A DNA stretch of 64,000 nucleotides from JAUIAI01 sp963732405 (lineage in GTDB: Bacteria; Pseudomonadota; Gammaproteobacteria; Burkholderiales; Burkholderiaceae_E): positions 496,001 to 560,000 of the forward strand of contig CAVSZG010000001.1 in the NCBI GenBank assembly GCA_963732405.1, in the 5' to 3' direction. The notes beneath the pieces were generated by a model. That model was not told the DNA's origin and did no database searches. It saw nothing but the letters and a program-made list of their open reading frames with translations. The position numbers were made by a program, and so were the translations under genes. Shown in pieces: positions 15,736 through 23,421 of this stretch. The stretch's first letter is position 1. Every line of letters starts with the position of its first letter.

Positions 15736-17640
15736 ATGCTGACAACGGACCATCAGATAGCGCTGTGCCTGGGCCATGTGCGCCAGTCCCTCGGTCGTCG
15801 CCTAGTCGGCATGACCTCGGGCGCAGCCTGGCGGGCGTTCGACACCCGCCTGGAGCGTCACTTCCCGGTCCTGCTGCGAGAACTCGCCTCGCTCTATGCG
15901 CACCGGACCGACTTCCTCGATTTCCTGGAAGCGCTGATGTTCACGGCCTGGCAGGGCTGGAGCGAGCGCCCACTAGACCTGCGTGAGCTCGACAGGCGGC
16001 GCGAGTCGGAGCCGCGGTGGTTCGAGACCGAGCGAATGGTCGGTGGCGTTTGTTATGTGGATCTTTTCTGTGGCGACTTGCGCGGCGTGAAAGCCCAGAT
16101 TCCCTTCTTCAAGGAACTGGGGCTGACGTACCTGCACCTGATGCCGCCGTTTCTCTGCCCGGCGCAGAACAGCGATGGCGGCTATGCAGTGACCAGTTAT
16201 CGCGATGTCAATCCTGCGCTCGGAAACATCGAGGACCTCAAAGACCTCGCTGCGGCACTGCGGGACAACGGCATCAGCCTGGTGCTCGACTTCATCTTCA
16301 ACCACACCTCCGACGAGCACGCTTGGGCACGCGGTGCAGTCATGGGTGACGAAGCATTCCGCGATTTCTATTTTCTGTTTCCGGACCGTCAGATGCCCGA
16401 TGCGTATGACCGTACGGTGCGCGAGATCTTTCCTCACGAACACCCTGGCGCCTTTTCGCAACTTCCCGACGGCCGCTGGGTCTGGACCACCTTTCACAGC
16501 TTCCAGTGGGACCTGAACTATCGCAATCCGGCAGTATTCAACGCTATCGCTGGCGAGATGCTGGCCATCGCGAACCTGGGCGCCGAGATCCTGAGAATGG
16601 ACGCAGTGCCCTTCATCTGGAAGCAACTCGGCAGCACCTGCGAAAACCTGCCACAAGCCCACACGGTGATACGAGCCTTCAATGCGCTGGCGCGCATCGC
16701 CGCACCAGGCCTGCTGTTCAAGTCCGAGGCCATCGTGCACCCCGACGACGTGATCAAGTACATCTCGCCGCAGGAGTGCCAGCTCTCGTACAACGCTCTG
16801 CAGATGGCCCTGCTATGGAACTCGCTGGCCACGCGCGAAGTGAATCTGCTCCACCAGGCATTGGAGGAGCGTCACCACCTGCCTCCCGGCACGTCATGGG
16901 TCAATTTTGTGCGCAGCCACGACGACATCGGCTGGACGTTCTCCGATGAAGACGCGATGCGCCTGGGCATCAACGGGTTCGATCATCGGCAATTCCTGAA
17001 TCGCTTCTACGTCAATCGATTCACCGACAGCTTCGCGCGCGGCGCGCCGTTCCAGGACAATCCGGCGACCGGCGACTGCCGCATCTGCGGTACCTGCGCA
17101 TCGCTGGCTGGCGTCGAACACGGCGACCCGCACGGACCGGCGCGGGTGCTGCTGCTGTACAGCGTGGCACTGAGCAGCGGAGGCATCCCGCTGATCTACC
17201 TGGGCGACGAAGTCGGTACCCTCAACGACCCAGGCTACCTCGACGATCCGGCAAAAGCCGGCGACAGCCGCTGGATTCACCGTCCCCGCCGCGACCGGGC
17301 GCGATACGCCCAGCGCTTGGACTTGTCGACGCAGGCCGGACAAATATTTGGCGGCCTGCGCCGCATGATCGAGGTCAGAGTCGCGTGCCCGGCATTCGGC
17401 GGCGGCACCCTGACCGGTTTTCGCACCGGTAACCCGTCGGTCCTTGGCTACACTCGACAGGGGGGCACGACGCGCGTGCTGGCCCTGGCCAACTTCAGCG
17501 AAGTGGCGCAGCCTGTGCGCGGCGAAGTCTTTGGCGCGCTCCCGGCCGCCGCAGACGATCTGCTGAATGGTCTCAGGCTCGAGCTGCACGCGGGCCTCAC
17601 GCTGGGGCCGTATCAAGTTGTCTGGCTGGACCTGAAGTAA
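15736..17640 (+). CDS. Amylosucrase (GH13_4)
   Basis: 634 aa. Transfers the glucose of sucrose onto an alpha-1,4-glucan, releasing fructose. Agreement with the Neisseria polysaccharea enzyme as I know it is strong over the whole length: VGGVCYVDLF, LTYLHLMP, SDGGYAV, FIFNHTSDEH, HPGAFSQLPDGRWVWTTF, nucleophile Asp in ILRMDAVPFIWK (near residue 289), acid/base Glu in FKSEAIVHP (near 330) and the third Asp in RSHDDIGWTF (near 396). No signal peptide, so it acts inside the cell. An in-frame GTG at 15694 would give 648 aa but would put operator 3 at the start codon; the ATG at 15736 (MLTTDHQIAL) aligns with the family start, though its ribosome-binding site is weak. Gene is divergent from the sugar-uptake operon. 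Confidence 0.93.
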   Translation: MLTTDHQIALCLGHVRQSLGRRLVGMTSGAAWRAFDTRLERHFPVLLRELASLYAHRTDFLDFLEALMFTAWQGWSERPLDLRELDRRRESEPRWFETERMVGGVCYVDLFCGDLRGVKAQIPFFKELGLTYLHLMPPFLCPAQNSDGGYAVTSYRDVNPALGNIEDLKDLAAALRDNGISLVLDFIFNHTSDEHAWARGAVMGDEAFRDFYFLFPDRQMPDAYDRTVREIFPHEHPGAFSQLPDGRWVWTTFHSFQWDLNYRNPAVFNAIAGEMLAIANLGAEILRMDAVPFIWKQLGSTCENLPQAHTVIRAFNALARIAAPGLLFKSEAIVHPDDVIKYISPQECQLSYNALQMALLWNSLATREVNLLHQALEERHHLPPGTSWVNFVRSHDDIGWTFSDEDAMRLGINGFDHRQFLNRFYVNRFTDSFARGAPFQDNPATGDCRICGTCASLAGVEHGDPHGPARVLLLYSVALSSGGIPLIYLGDEVGTLNDPGYLDDPAKAGDSRWIHRPRRDRARYAQRLDLSTQAGQIFGGLRRMIEVRVACPAFGGGTLTGFRTGNPSVLGYTRQGGTTRVLALANFSEVAQPVRGEVFGALPAAADDLLNGLRLELHAGLTLGPYQVVWLDLK

Positions 17641-17714
17641 GCAATGGATTGAAGCCGCGCCGTGTGTCGCGGTTGGCTGGCGAATTGCGTACTTCTGCAT
17701 TCGACCCGCTCCCG

Positions 17715-17775
17715 GCTCGGTGCCCGGGCCGCGAAGTGCGTACTAATCTGCCGATCCGGGCATGACTCGTGCCGC
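17715..17775. repeat. 61-base repeat, copy A
   Basis: Nearly the same 61 bases (from GCTCGGTGCCCGGG to GACTCGTGCCGC) recur at 42719-42779 with only a few differences. In this copy it directly interrupts an IS91-type transposase gene after the codons for GRIGWARG. At the other copy it also lies near an IS91 relic. It may be an end of a mobile element or a recombination scar. Confidence 0.6.
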
Positions 17776-18025
17776 GCGCCCAGCCGATGCGCCCTGGCCG
17801 GTTTGGCTCGCCGCTGTCTTGTTCGTTGGCCTGGTCGCCCTGCCCCGGTGCCGACCCCGTTGGCACCACGCGCGCGCGCAGCCGGGCAGCATTCGGAGAC
17901 AGCACCCCGTAAAAGCGAATCAAGTGCAGCCGGGGCCGCGGCACCAGTGCGGCCAGGCGCTGCATCAGTTGCAGCGGGCTCATTACCCGATGCGTGGTGC
18001 CATCGGACCAGCGCGTCTGCCATCA
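17776..18025 (-). pseudogene. IS91-family transposase C-terminal relic
   Basis: The minus-strand frame reads MSPLQLMQRLAALVPRPRLH, then LIRFYGVLSPNAARLRARVV and later SGEPNRPGRIGWARG, the conserved C-terminal part of IS91-type transposases. The normal continuation (LKRVFDIDM..., present in the relic at 42881-43134) is replaced here by the 61-base repeat. The N-terminal HUH catalytic region is absent, so this is an inert fragment. Confidence 0.7.
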
Positions 18026-18091
18026 TTGGCAAACACGCATTGATCTGAAATGGTCAGCAAAAGTCCGGCATCTGATTCGGGGGAGGTCATT

Positions 18092-18111
18092 TGTAGCACT
18101 TATGTGCTACA
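18092..18111. promoter_or_regulatory. Operator of the parDE-like pair
   Basis: TGTAGCAC-TTAT-GTGCTACA is a perfect inverted repeat with 8-base arms, 38 bases upstream of the antitoxin ATG. Ribbon-helix-helix antitoxins normally repress their own operon by binding such a site. Confidence 0.7.
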
Positions 18112-18148
18112 TTCGATTTCGCGATCAACGACTCCAGCAAGACTTGCG

Positions 18149-18433
18149 ATGGCCACGACGACAATTCGAATTGACGACGAACTGAAGGCTCGAGTGTCGG
18201 CAGCCGCGGAGCGCGCCGGTCAAACGCCGCATGCTTTTATATTGGATGCCATTTCCAGCACGCTTGAAAAGGCTGAGCTGGCGCGAGATTTCGCTGACGA
18301 CGCAGATGGTCGGTGGTCGAAGGTCCTTGATGGCGGCAAGACGATTGCTTGGGATGACATGCGTCGCTACCTGTCGGCACGACGAGCCGGAGAAGATCCG
18401 TCGCCGCCCAAAGCCAGAATCAAACGGCGCTAG
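18149..18433 (+). CDS. ParD/CopG-type antitoxin
   Basis: 94 aa. It begins MATTTIRIDDELKARVSAAAE, a ribbon-helix-helix N-terminus (strand, helix A, then AGQTPHAFILDAI as helix B), followed by a charged tail with WDDMRRYLSARRAGE that would wrap the toxin. The start at 18149 is chosen because the RHH strand begins there; the frame runs on upstream to 18050 across the operator. Six bases separate it from the toxin gene. It neutralises the ParE-like protein and represses the operon. Confidence 0.88.
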   Translation: MATTTIRIDDELKARVSAAAERAGQTPHAFILDAISSTLEKAELARDFADDADGRWSKVLDGGKTIAWDDMRRYLSARRAGEDPSPPKARIKRR

Positions 18434-18439
18434 CTGTCG

Positions 18440-18739
18440 ATGACGAGCATAGAATTTGCGCCAGAGGTTCTTGCTGATTTAGATAGAATTTTCGATCATA
18501 TTGCTGAGCATGGCCCTCAAGAGGCACCAGATCGCATTTCGAGCATTATCGAAGTAATCGATCTACTACGTCATAGTCCGCAAATCGGGCGACCGGTCGT
18601 TGCCCAGCGACGAGAACTCATCATAGGGCGAAAATCACACGGGTATATAGTGCTGTACGAATATGTAGAACTCATTGACACTGCGTTTGCGTTGGCAATT
18701 CGAAGCCAGCGTGAGGCTGGATACTCCTCAAGCCGATAG
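18440..18739 (+). CDS. ParE/RelE-superfamily toxin
   Basis: 99 aa with the ParE/RelE fold pattern: IEFAPEVLADLDRIFDHIAEHG (strand and two helices), ...DLLRHSPQIGRPV, RELIIGRKSHGYIVLYEY and a final strand ending AIRSQREAGY. Family members either poison gyrase (ParE) or cleave mRNA (RelE); the RELIIGRKSHGYIVLYEY section is nearer to ParE. The frame is intact and paired with an intact antitoxin, so this is the one apparently functional toxin-antitoxin pair in the window. Confidence 0.88.
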   Translation: MTSIEFAPEVLADLDRIFDHIAEHGPQEAPDRISSIIEVIDLLRHSPQIGRPVVAQRRELIIGRKSHGYIVLYEYVELIDTAFALAIRSQREAGYSSSR

Positions 18740-18760
18740 AATCTACAATCAATTTTCCTC

Positions 18761-18951
18761 ATGAAAGCCGAATACGTTTCTCAAAGTCTCAAAAGAATCC
18801 GTATGCTTCTCAGTTGAAGAAGCAGATCACAATTCGACTCGATGAAGCGTCAATTGACTATTTCAAAGCGTTGTCGGAAGAGCTGGGTATTCCATATCAG
18901 AGGCTGATGGCATTGTCCGGTTATCCCAGTCATGCTGAAATGACACCTTGA
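18761..18951 (+). pseudogene. Broken BrnA/CopG-like antitoxin
   Basis: Starts ATG AAA GCC GAA TAC (MKAEY). One base then appears to be missing, and reading continues in another frame as FSKSQKNPYASQLKKQIT, IRLDEASIDYFKALSEELG and IPYQRLMA. This is the familiar antitoxin pattern MKAEYDFS.. ..NPYASQLKKQITIRLD. Restoring one base in ACG-TTTC (near 18776) rejoins the frames. The normal tail (SLINLYLRDC-like) is replaced by an unrelated end, GYPSHAEMTP. No partner toxin is visible on either side. It lies just after the parDE-like pair. Between it and the dioxygenase (18952-19119) only an unidentified open stretch is seen. Confidence 0.7.
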
Positions 18952-19119
18952 TCCCCGGGAGCCGTTATCACCGTCATCGTTACCCAATTGACCTTCGCAA
19001 CGACATTGACGCACTGCGCGGCCCCGAGCTTCTGAAGACGATCGACTATGCGAGGCCCAACAGCGTGGTCGTCGACATCTCCGATGTGAAGCGCATTCGG
19101 GCGGTGCGCGAGGCGACGA

Positions 19120-19986
19120 CTACGGCTGCGCCGCCATCACGAGCGTCTGGTTCAGCGTGAAGAAGGGCTCGCCCATCACCGTGCCATCGGGTGTCTGCCC
19201 GGATTCATGACGCACGTAATCGCCGATGAGCGATGAGCGCACCCCGAACACCGCGTCGGAATCCAGATAGGGATCGCCGGCGCGAAACACATGCGTAACG
19301 AGGGTCTGATAACCATCGGCCTGAACCATGAAATGAAGATGGGCGGGGCGCCAGGGATGCCGGCCACTGGCCATCAGCATCTGACCGACCGGTCCATCGG
19401 TGGGGATCGGATAAGCGGTAGGGGTGATGGTTCGAAACCGGACCGAGCCATCGGCCTGCGAATGCAGCACCCCTCGAGCCTGGCGCTGCTCGCCCAGTTC
19501 TGGTCGCTGCACGTCGTAGAGGCCTTCGTCATCGGCCTGCCAGACATCGACCTGCGCACCGGCAACCGGATTGCCCTGCAGGTCGACGATGCGTGCCTGC
19601 ACGAACAGTGGCGTGCCGATCGCCGCGCCGCCGATATCGGCGCCATCGGCCACCACCGGCGCATCGGCCACGTGGAAGGGGCCGAACACCGTGGCCTCAG
19701 TCGCCCCGGGTGGTTTGTCATTGTTCATGGCCACCACCAGCATCGACAAGCCCAGGGTGTCGGACAACAGAATGAACTCCTGCCGCTTGTCGTCGCACTT
19801 TTGCCCGGTCGCCGTCAGAAACTCGATGCCCTGCATCCATTCGGATTCGGTCAGCCGGGTTTCCCGCGCGAACTCATGCAGATGCGAGACCAGCGAGACG
19901 AGGATCGCCTTGAGGCGGAGGTCGTCGCATTGCCCCAGCCTTTCGATGAAGGCCGGGGTGATGGTGTTCGCATCGATGTTGCGCAT
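19120..19986 (-). CDS. Hydroxyquinol 1,2-dioxygenase-type intradiol ring-cleavage dioxygenase
   Basis: 288 aa, cytoplasmic. It cleaves a hydroxylated catechol between the two hydroxyls using Fe(III) and O2; for hydroxyquinol the product is maleylacetate. The N-terminal helical dimerisation domain (residues 1-100) precedes the catalytic beta sandwich starting ATVFGPFHVADAP. Expected iron ligands are visible: Tyr157 (LYDVQ), Tyr192 (AYPIPTDGP), His216 and His218 (RPAHLHFM). The FGPFHV..AP phrase is typical of the hydroxyquinol branch. An AGGAA site precedes the ATG. No maleylacetate reductase is nearby, so the pathway is incomplete here. The gene diverges from an LctP-type permease. A 55-base piece of the same coding region sits at 4271-4325. 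Confidence 0.88.
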   Translation of the reverse strand: MRNIDANTITPAFIERLGQCDDLRLKAILVSLVSHLHEFARETRLTESEWMQGIEFLTATGQKCDDKRQEFILLSDTLGLSMLVVAMNNDKPPGATEATVFGPFHVADAPVVADGADIGGAAIGTPLFVQARIVDLQGNPVAGAQVDVWQADDEGLYDVQRPELGEQRQARGVLHSQADGSVRFRTITPTAYPIPTDGPVGQMLMASGRHPWRPAHLHFMVQADGYQTLVTHVFRAGDPYLDSDAVFGVRSSLIGDYVRHESGQTPDGTVMGEPFFTLNQTLVMAAQP

Positions 19987-20174
19987 GGTTCAGATTCCTG
20001 CGGCTGGGTTAGAGTGGCGCAATCGCGGCGTTCGACGTCGTGGCGCATGAATGCAGGAGAGTCCGACTGGTGCCGACCTCAGTGTAGTATGGGCCACGAA
20101 CCAGAGGGCGATCCGCCACACCGGCAGTTGAGACTTCGATACGCGTAACGGACGATGCCTGTTTCTGCCCTTTC

Positions 20175-21623
20175 ATGATGGCCTGGTTGGTATCCCTGCC
20201 CTGTCTGGTTGCCGTGATCGCCATCATGGGCTTTCGCCAGAGTGGACTCGTCGCGGCCGTGGGGGCGGCGCTCAGTGCTGTCGGAATCTGGGCAGCGGGC
20301 AGTTTTTCGCCACCGAGCCTCGTGCATCTGCTCCATGCCATCACAGACGCATCAGTGTTGTTGATGCTCGTGGGCGCCGTGATCGTGCTCGGACTCATCT
20401 TCGTGCAGATCAGCAATCGGGCGGGCGGACTCGAGGCCCTGGGCGACATCGTCCGATCGATGAATCTGCCACCAGCCCGGGCGCTGATCCTGATCGTGAT
20501 CGGGATCGGCGTCACCGTGGAATCACTGACCGGATTCGGCGTGTCGATGATGGTCACGATCCCCTTGTTGCTCACCATGGTCGATCGCCAGCGGGCGATC
20601 ATGCTGGCCTTGATCGGCATGAGCCTCATGCCCTGGGGTGCCTTGTCGATCGCTACGCTGCTGGGTGCGGAAATCGCCAGCCTGCCCGTCACCGCCCTGG
20701 CGCAGGCGATGCTGCTCACCAGCGGGCCCGTCGCCCTGATCCTGCCGGCATGCTGCGTGTGGCTGGCGAACCGATGGCTGGGCGCGGACTGGATGCATGC
20801 CCTGCTCTGTGGCGCGGCCCTGGTCGGTGGCATTACGCTCACAACGCTCTGGGTTGGCGTCGAAGTCGCCGGCGTTGGCGGTGGCCTGGCCGTGCTGGCT
20901 CTGTCCTGGCTGCGCGCCCGATCGAGCCAGTCAATCCGCAGCGTGCTGGTTAACCCGGCGCTGGCCCCCTATGCACTGCTGATCGGCACCATCATCCTGC
21001 AAAAGTTCGTCGTGCGCCTGGTCCATCAAGCCGGCATCTCGATCGAACTGAATACCGGACGGGTGGCCTTCGATCTGCTCGCCTCCCCAGGCCTGGCCCT
21101 GGCCGGCGCATCCGTCGCCGCCTTGTGGTTGCAGCGGCGCCGCGGCGTTGCCATTCACGGCCACCCGGTGCTGCAACCGATCGCCATGCGATCGATCCGG
21201 GCGCTCACCGGTATCTGGCTCTTCCTGATCGCAGCGCGCCTGCTCATCGAGGCGGGAGGCGTGGCCGCCGTGAGCGATGGATTGGCGCGGATGAGCCTGT
21301 ACGGGGCGGCCAGCCTGACCGTGTTGATGGGTGGATTCGGCGCCTATGCCACCGGTAGCGGAGTCACGTCGAACGCCTTGTTCATGGCCGCCGCCGCCAA
21401 TGCCGGCGATGCCTTCCAGGCCCGGTTGCTGTTCGCCGCCCTGCAAACCAGCAGCGCCGGTCATTCGGCCATGGCCTCATTGCCCATCATTGCTGTACTG
21501 CTGGCGGCGCTGCCGAACCGGCAGCCGACCGATGAACGCCATGCGATGTGGATCGGCTTGCTGTTGGCGCTAGTTTGGGGCATGGTGGTGGTGACCAGTG
21601 GCATCATGCAACTACTGCGATGA
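20175..21623 (+). CDS. LctP-family (L-lactate/glycolate permease type) transporter
   Basis: 482-aa inner-membrane protein with about 12 hydrophobic segments. Characteristic phrases are GFRQSGLVAAVGAALSAVG, GVTVESLTGFGVSMMVTIP and the late GGFGAYATGSGVTSNALFM, both glycine-rich segments being hallmarks of the lactate permease family (proton symport of L-lactate or related hydroxy acids). It is shorter than Escherichia coli LldP (about 550 aa). Its stop overlaps the start of the following VOC gene by ATGA, so the two are translationally coupled. Divergent from the dioxygenase gene. The substrate could be any small hydroxy or oxo acid. Confidence 0.85.
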   Translation: MMAWLVSLPCLVAVIAIMGFRQSGLVAAVGAALSAVGIWAAGSFSPPSLVHLLHAITDASVLLMLVGAVIVLGLIFVQISNRAGGLEALGDIVRSMNLPPARALILIVIGIGVTVESLTGFGVSMMVTIPLLLTMVDRQRAIMLALIGMSLMPWGALSIATLLGAEIASLPVTALAQAMLLTSGPVALILPACCVWLANRWLGADWMHALLCGAALVGGITLTTLWVGVEVAGVGGGLAVLALSWLRARSSQSIRSVLVNPALAPYALLIGTIILQKFVVRLVHQAGISIELNTGRVAFDLLASPGLALAGASVAALWLQRRRGVAIHGHPVLQPIAMRSIRALTGIWLFLIAARLLIEAGGVAAVSDGLARMSLYGAASLTVLMGGFGAYATGSGVTSNALFMAAAANAGDAFQARLLFAALQTSSAGHSAMASLPIIAVLLAALPNRQPTDERHAMWIGLLLALVWGMVVVTSGIMQLLR

Positions 21624-22036
21624 CGATCAGCCTCAATCACACGATCATTTCCGCCCACGACAAGGAAGCCTCCGCTGCCTTCTTGTCCGGGATTCTCGGC
21701 CTGGACGCACCCAGGCATCTGGGCCATTTTGTTGTCGTTGATGTAGGCCTTACGTCACTCGATTTCGTCAGCACCAGCGATCCGATCGCGCAGCGTCATT
21801 TCGCATTTCTGGTCAGCGACGAGGCATTCGATCAGATATTTGCGCGAATCCAGGCGCGTGGGCTGCCCTGGTGGGCCGACCCGGGTCGCACGCAAACGGG
21901 TCAGATCAACACCTATGACGATGGCCGTGGCTTGTACTTCGATGACCCGAACGGGCATCTGCTGGAAATCATTACCCGCCCATACGGAAGCGGTGGGCTC
22001 GCGGCCGAAAATCCGAATCCATTGCTGTTCCGATAG
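21620..22036 (+). CDS. VOC (glyoxalase/bleomycin-resistance/extradiol) family protein
   Basis: 138 aa. Two beta-alpha-beta-beta-beta modules of the vicinal oxygen chelate fold: SLNHTIISAHDKEASAAFLS at the start, then RHFAFLVSDEAFDQIF, GRGLYFDDPNGHLLEIITRPY at the end. Candidate metal ligands are the first His (NHTI), the second-module His (RHFAF) and the final Glu (LLEI). The reaction is unknown; members include small dioxygenases, isomerases and resistance proteins. The ATGA overlap with the permease gene implies that it acts on or protects against the transported compound. The start at 21620 is chosen on that coupling and on the family start. Confidence 0.85.
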   Translation: MTISLNHTIISAHDKEASAAFLSGILGLDAPRHLGHFVVVDVGLTSLDFVSTSDPIAQRHFAFLVSDEAFDQIFARIQARGLPWWADPGRTQTGQINTYDDGRGLYFDDPNGHLLEIITRPYGSGGLAAENPNPLLFR

Positions 22037-22272
22037 GCTGACGGCGATAGTCCCGATCGGCAACGCCAGCACACACTGGCGCACCGGCACTGCCTGAATC
22101 ACATGCCCCACCATATGGGCCGCACGTTACCCTATGCACCGCGCAACCCACGAGGGGCAATACCCGCACCGCTTGCAACGGGACCATGATCTCGGACTAG
22201 ATCGGTGAGGCAGAACCCCAGGTCGCCCCTTTTGGCATGGCAGTCCACCTCGCCGTGCCGATCCAATAGCGA

Positions 22273-23412
22273 TTATCCTAGCAACAGGTCGTTGTGCTCG
22301 CCCAGCCGGGGCAGACGGCCCACTCGCTGTACGGGTTCGCCAAGCCACCGAAAACCCGGGCCGAGCGCATGCTGGCCGTCAGCGGGATCGATGCCCCCGG
22401 TGTGCGGATACAGTTCATTCAGATACTCGGCCAGATTGCGCACCCGGGCAACCGGTACTCCATCGGCAATCAGTGCGGCTTCGATCTGCACGGCATCGGT
22501 CTGGGCCAACGCCTGGGCCAACTGAGCCCGTAACGCAGGGGTACCCGTCCCGGACAGGAACGCCGAATCGGCCAGGCTCGCCGGGACATGAGGCGGCCGG
22601 GCCAGGTCCGGTCGACCAATGACCCCGCATAGCCGACGGTACTGACCCAGCGTGTTGGCACCGACCGAAAGATATCCGGTGCGCGTTGCAAAGGTGTCGG
22701 ATCCAGGGCTGCCCGCAAATCCCCTGTTACCCACCCGTGCAGGCGGCTCTCCAGTGGCGCGCACGGACGCCACCATGCCCGCCATCAGGACGGCGGCGCT
22801 GTCGACCATCGAAACATCGAGCGTGATCGGCGACTTGTCCCCCCGAAACCGTCGGATTAGCGCCGCCAGCACAGCTTGCGCACCTGTCATACCGGTTGCG
22901 ATGTCAATGACCGGAAAGCCGACCTTGACCGGTGCCGCGTCGGCCTCGGTGCCCTGCAGGGCCATCATGCCCGTGGCGGCCTGGATCACGTGGTCATAGG
23001 CGCGTTGGCCGGCGAGCGGTCCGCTCTGGCCCCAGCCGGAAATCGAACAATAGACAATGTCGGCACGAACGGCATGGATGTCGGCTGGCGACAGGCCAAG
23101 GGACGCCGCCACACCCGGGCGGAAATTCTCGATGAAAACATCGGCGCTCGCCACCAAGCGCAGCAGGCTGGCCCGCCCATTGTCCGAGCGAAGGTCTATC
23201 TCGACCGATTTTTTGCCCGCATTGAGCGCGGCAAAGGCGGGCGGCATGCCGTCGGAATCCGGGCGGCGCGCGAGATCACGCATCACGTCGCCCACGCCGG
23301 GCTCTTCGATCTTGATGATCTCGGCACCGTAAAGGCCGAGTTGATGAGTGACGAATGGACCGGCCAATACTCGGGTCAGATCGATGACACGCACGCCGTG
23401 CAATGGCAACAT
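22273..23412 (-). CDS. Family III CoA-transferase (CaiB/BaiF type)
   Basis: 379 aa. Moves CoA between organic acids. It starts MLPLHGVRVIDLTRVLAGP with the typical GADVIKIE-like EIIKIEEPGVGDVMR, YCSISGWGQSGP, the probable catalytic Asp in FPVIDIATGMTGA near residue 170, and GNRGFAGSPGSDTF. Nine bases separate it from the permease stop upstream, so it is the last gene of the GntR-regulated transporter operon. A CoA-transferase in such an operon suggests that the imported substrate is a carboxylic acid activated to its CoA thioester before breakdown. The acid cannot be named from sequence. Confidence 0.9.
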   Translation of the reverse strand: MLPLHGVRVIDLTRVLAGPFVTHQLGLYGAEIIKIEEPGVGDVMRDLARRPDSDGMPPAFAALNAGKKSVEIDLRSDNGRASLLRLVASADVFIENFRPGVAASLGLSPADIHAVRADIVYCSISGWGQSGPLAGQRAYDHVIQAATGMMALQGTEADAAPVKVGFPVIDIATGMTGAQAVLAALIRRFRGDKSPITLDVSMVDSAAVLMAGMVASVRATGEPPARVGNRGFAGSPGSDTFATRTGYLSVGANTLGQYRRLCGVIGRPDLARPPHVPASLADSAFLSGTGTPALRAQLAQALAQTDAVQIEAALIADGVPVARVRNLAEYLNELYPHTGGIDPADGQHALGPGFRWLGEPVQRVGRLPRLGEHNDLLLG

Positions 23413-23421
23413 GAGGCAATC

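Noticed and set aside
18948..19160. 70-codon plus-strand frame between the broken antitoxin and the dioxygenase (IDALRGPELLKTIDYARPNS)
   Set aside because: Protein-like composition but no start site, no recognised family, and it runs into the dioxygenase 3' end; too weak to call a gene.
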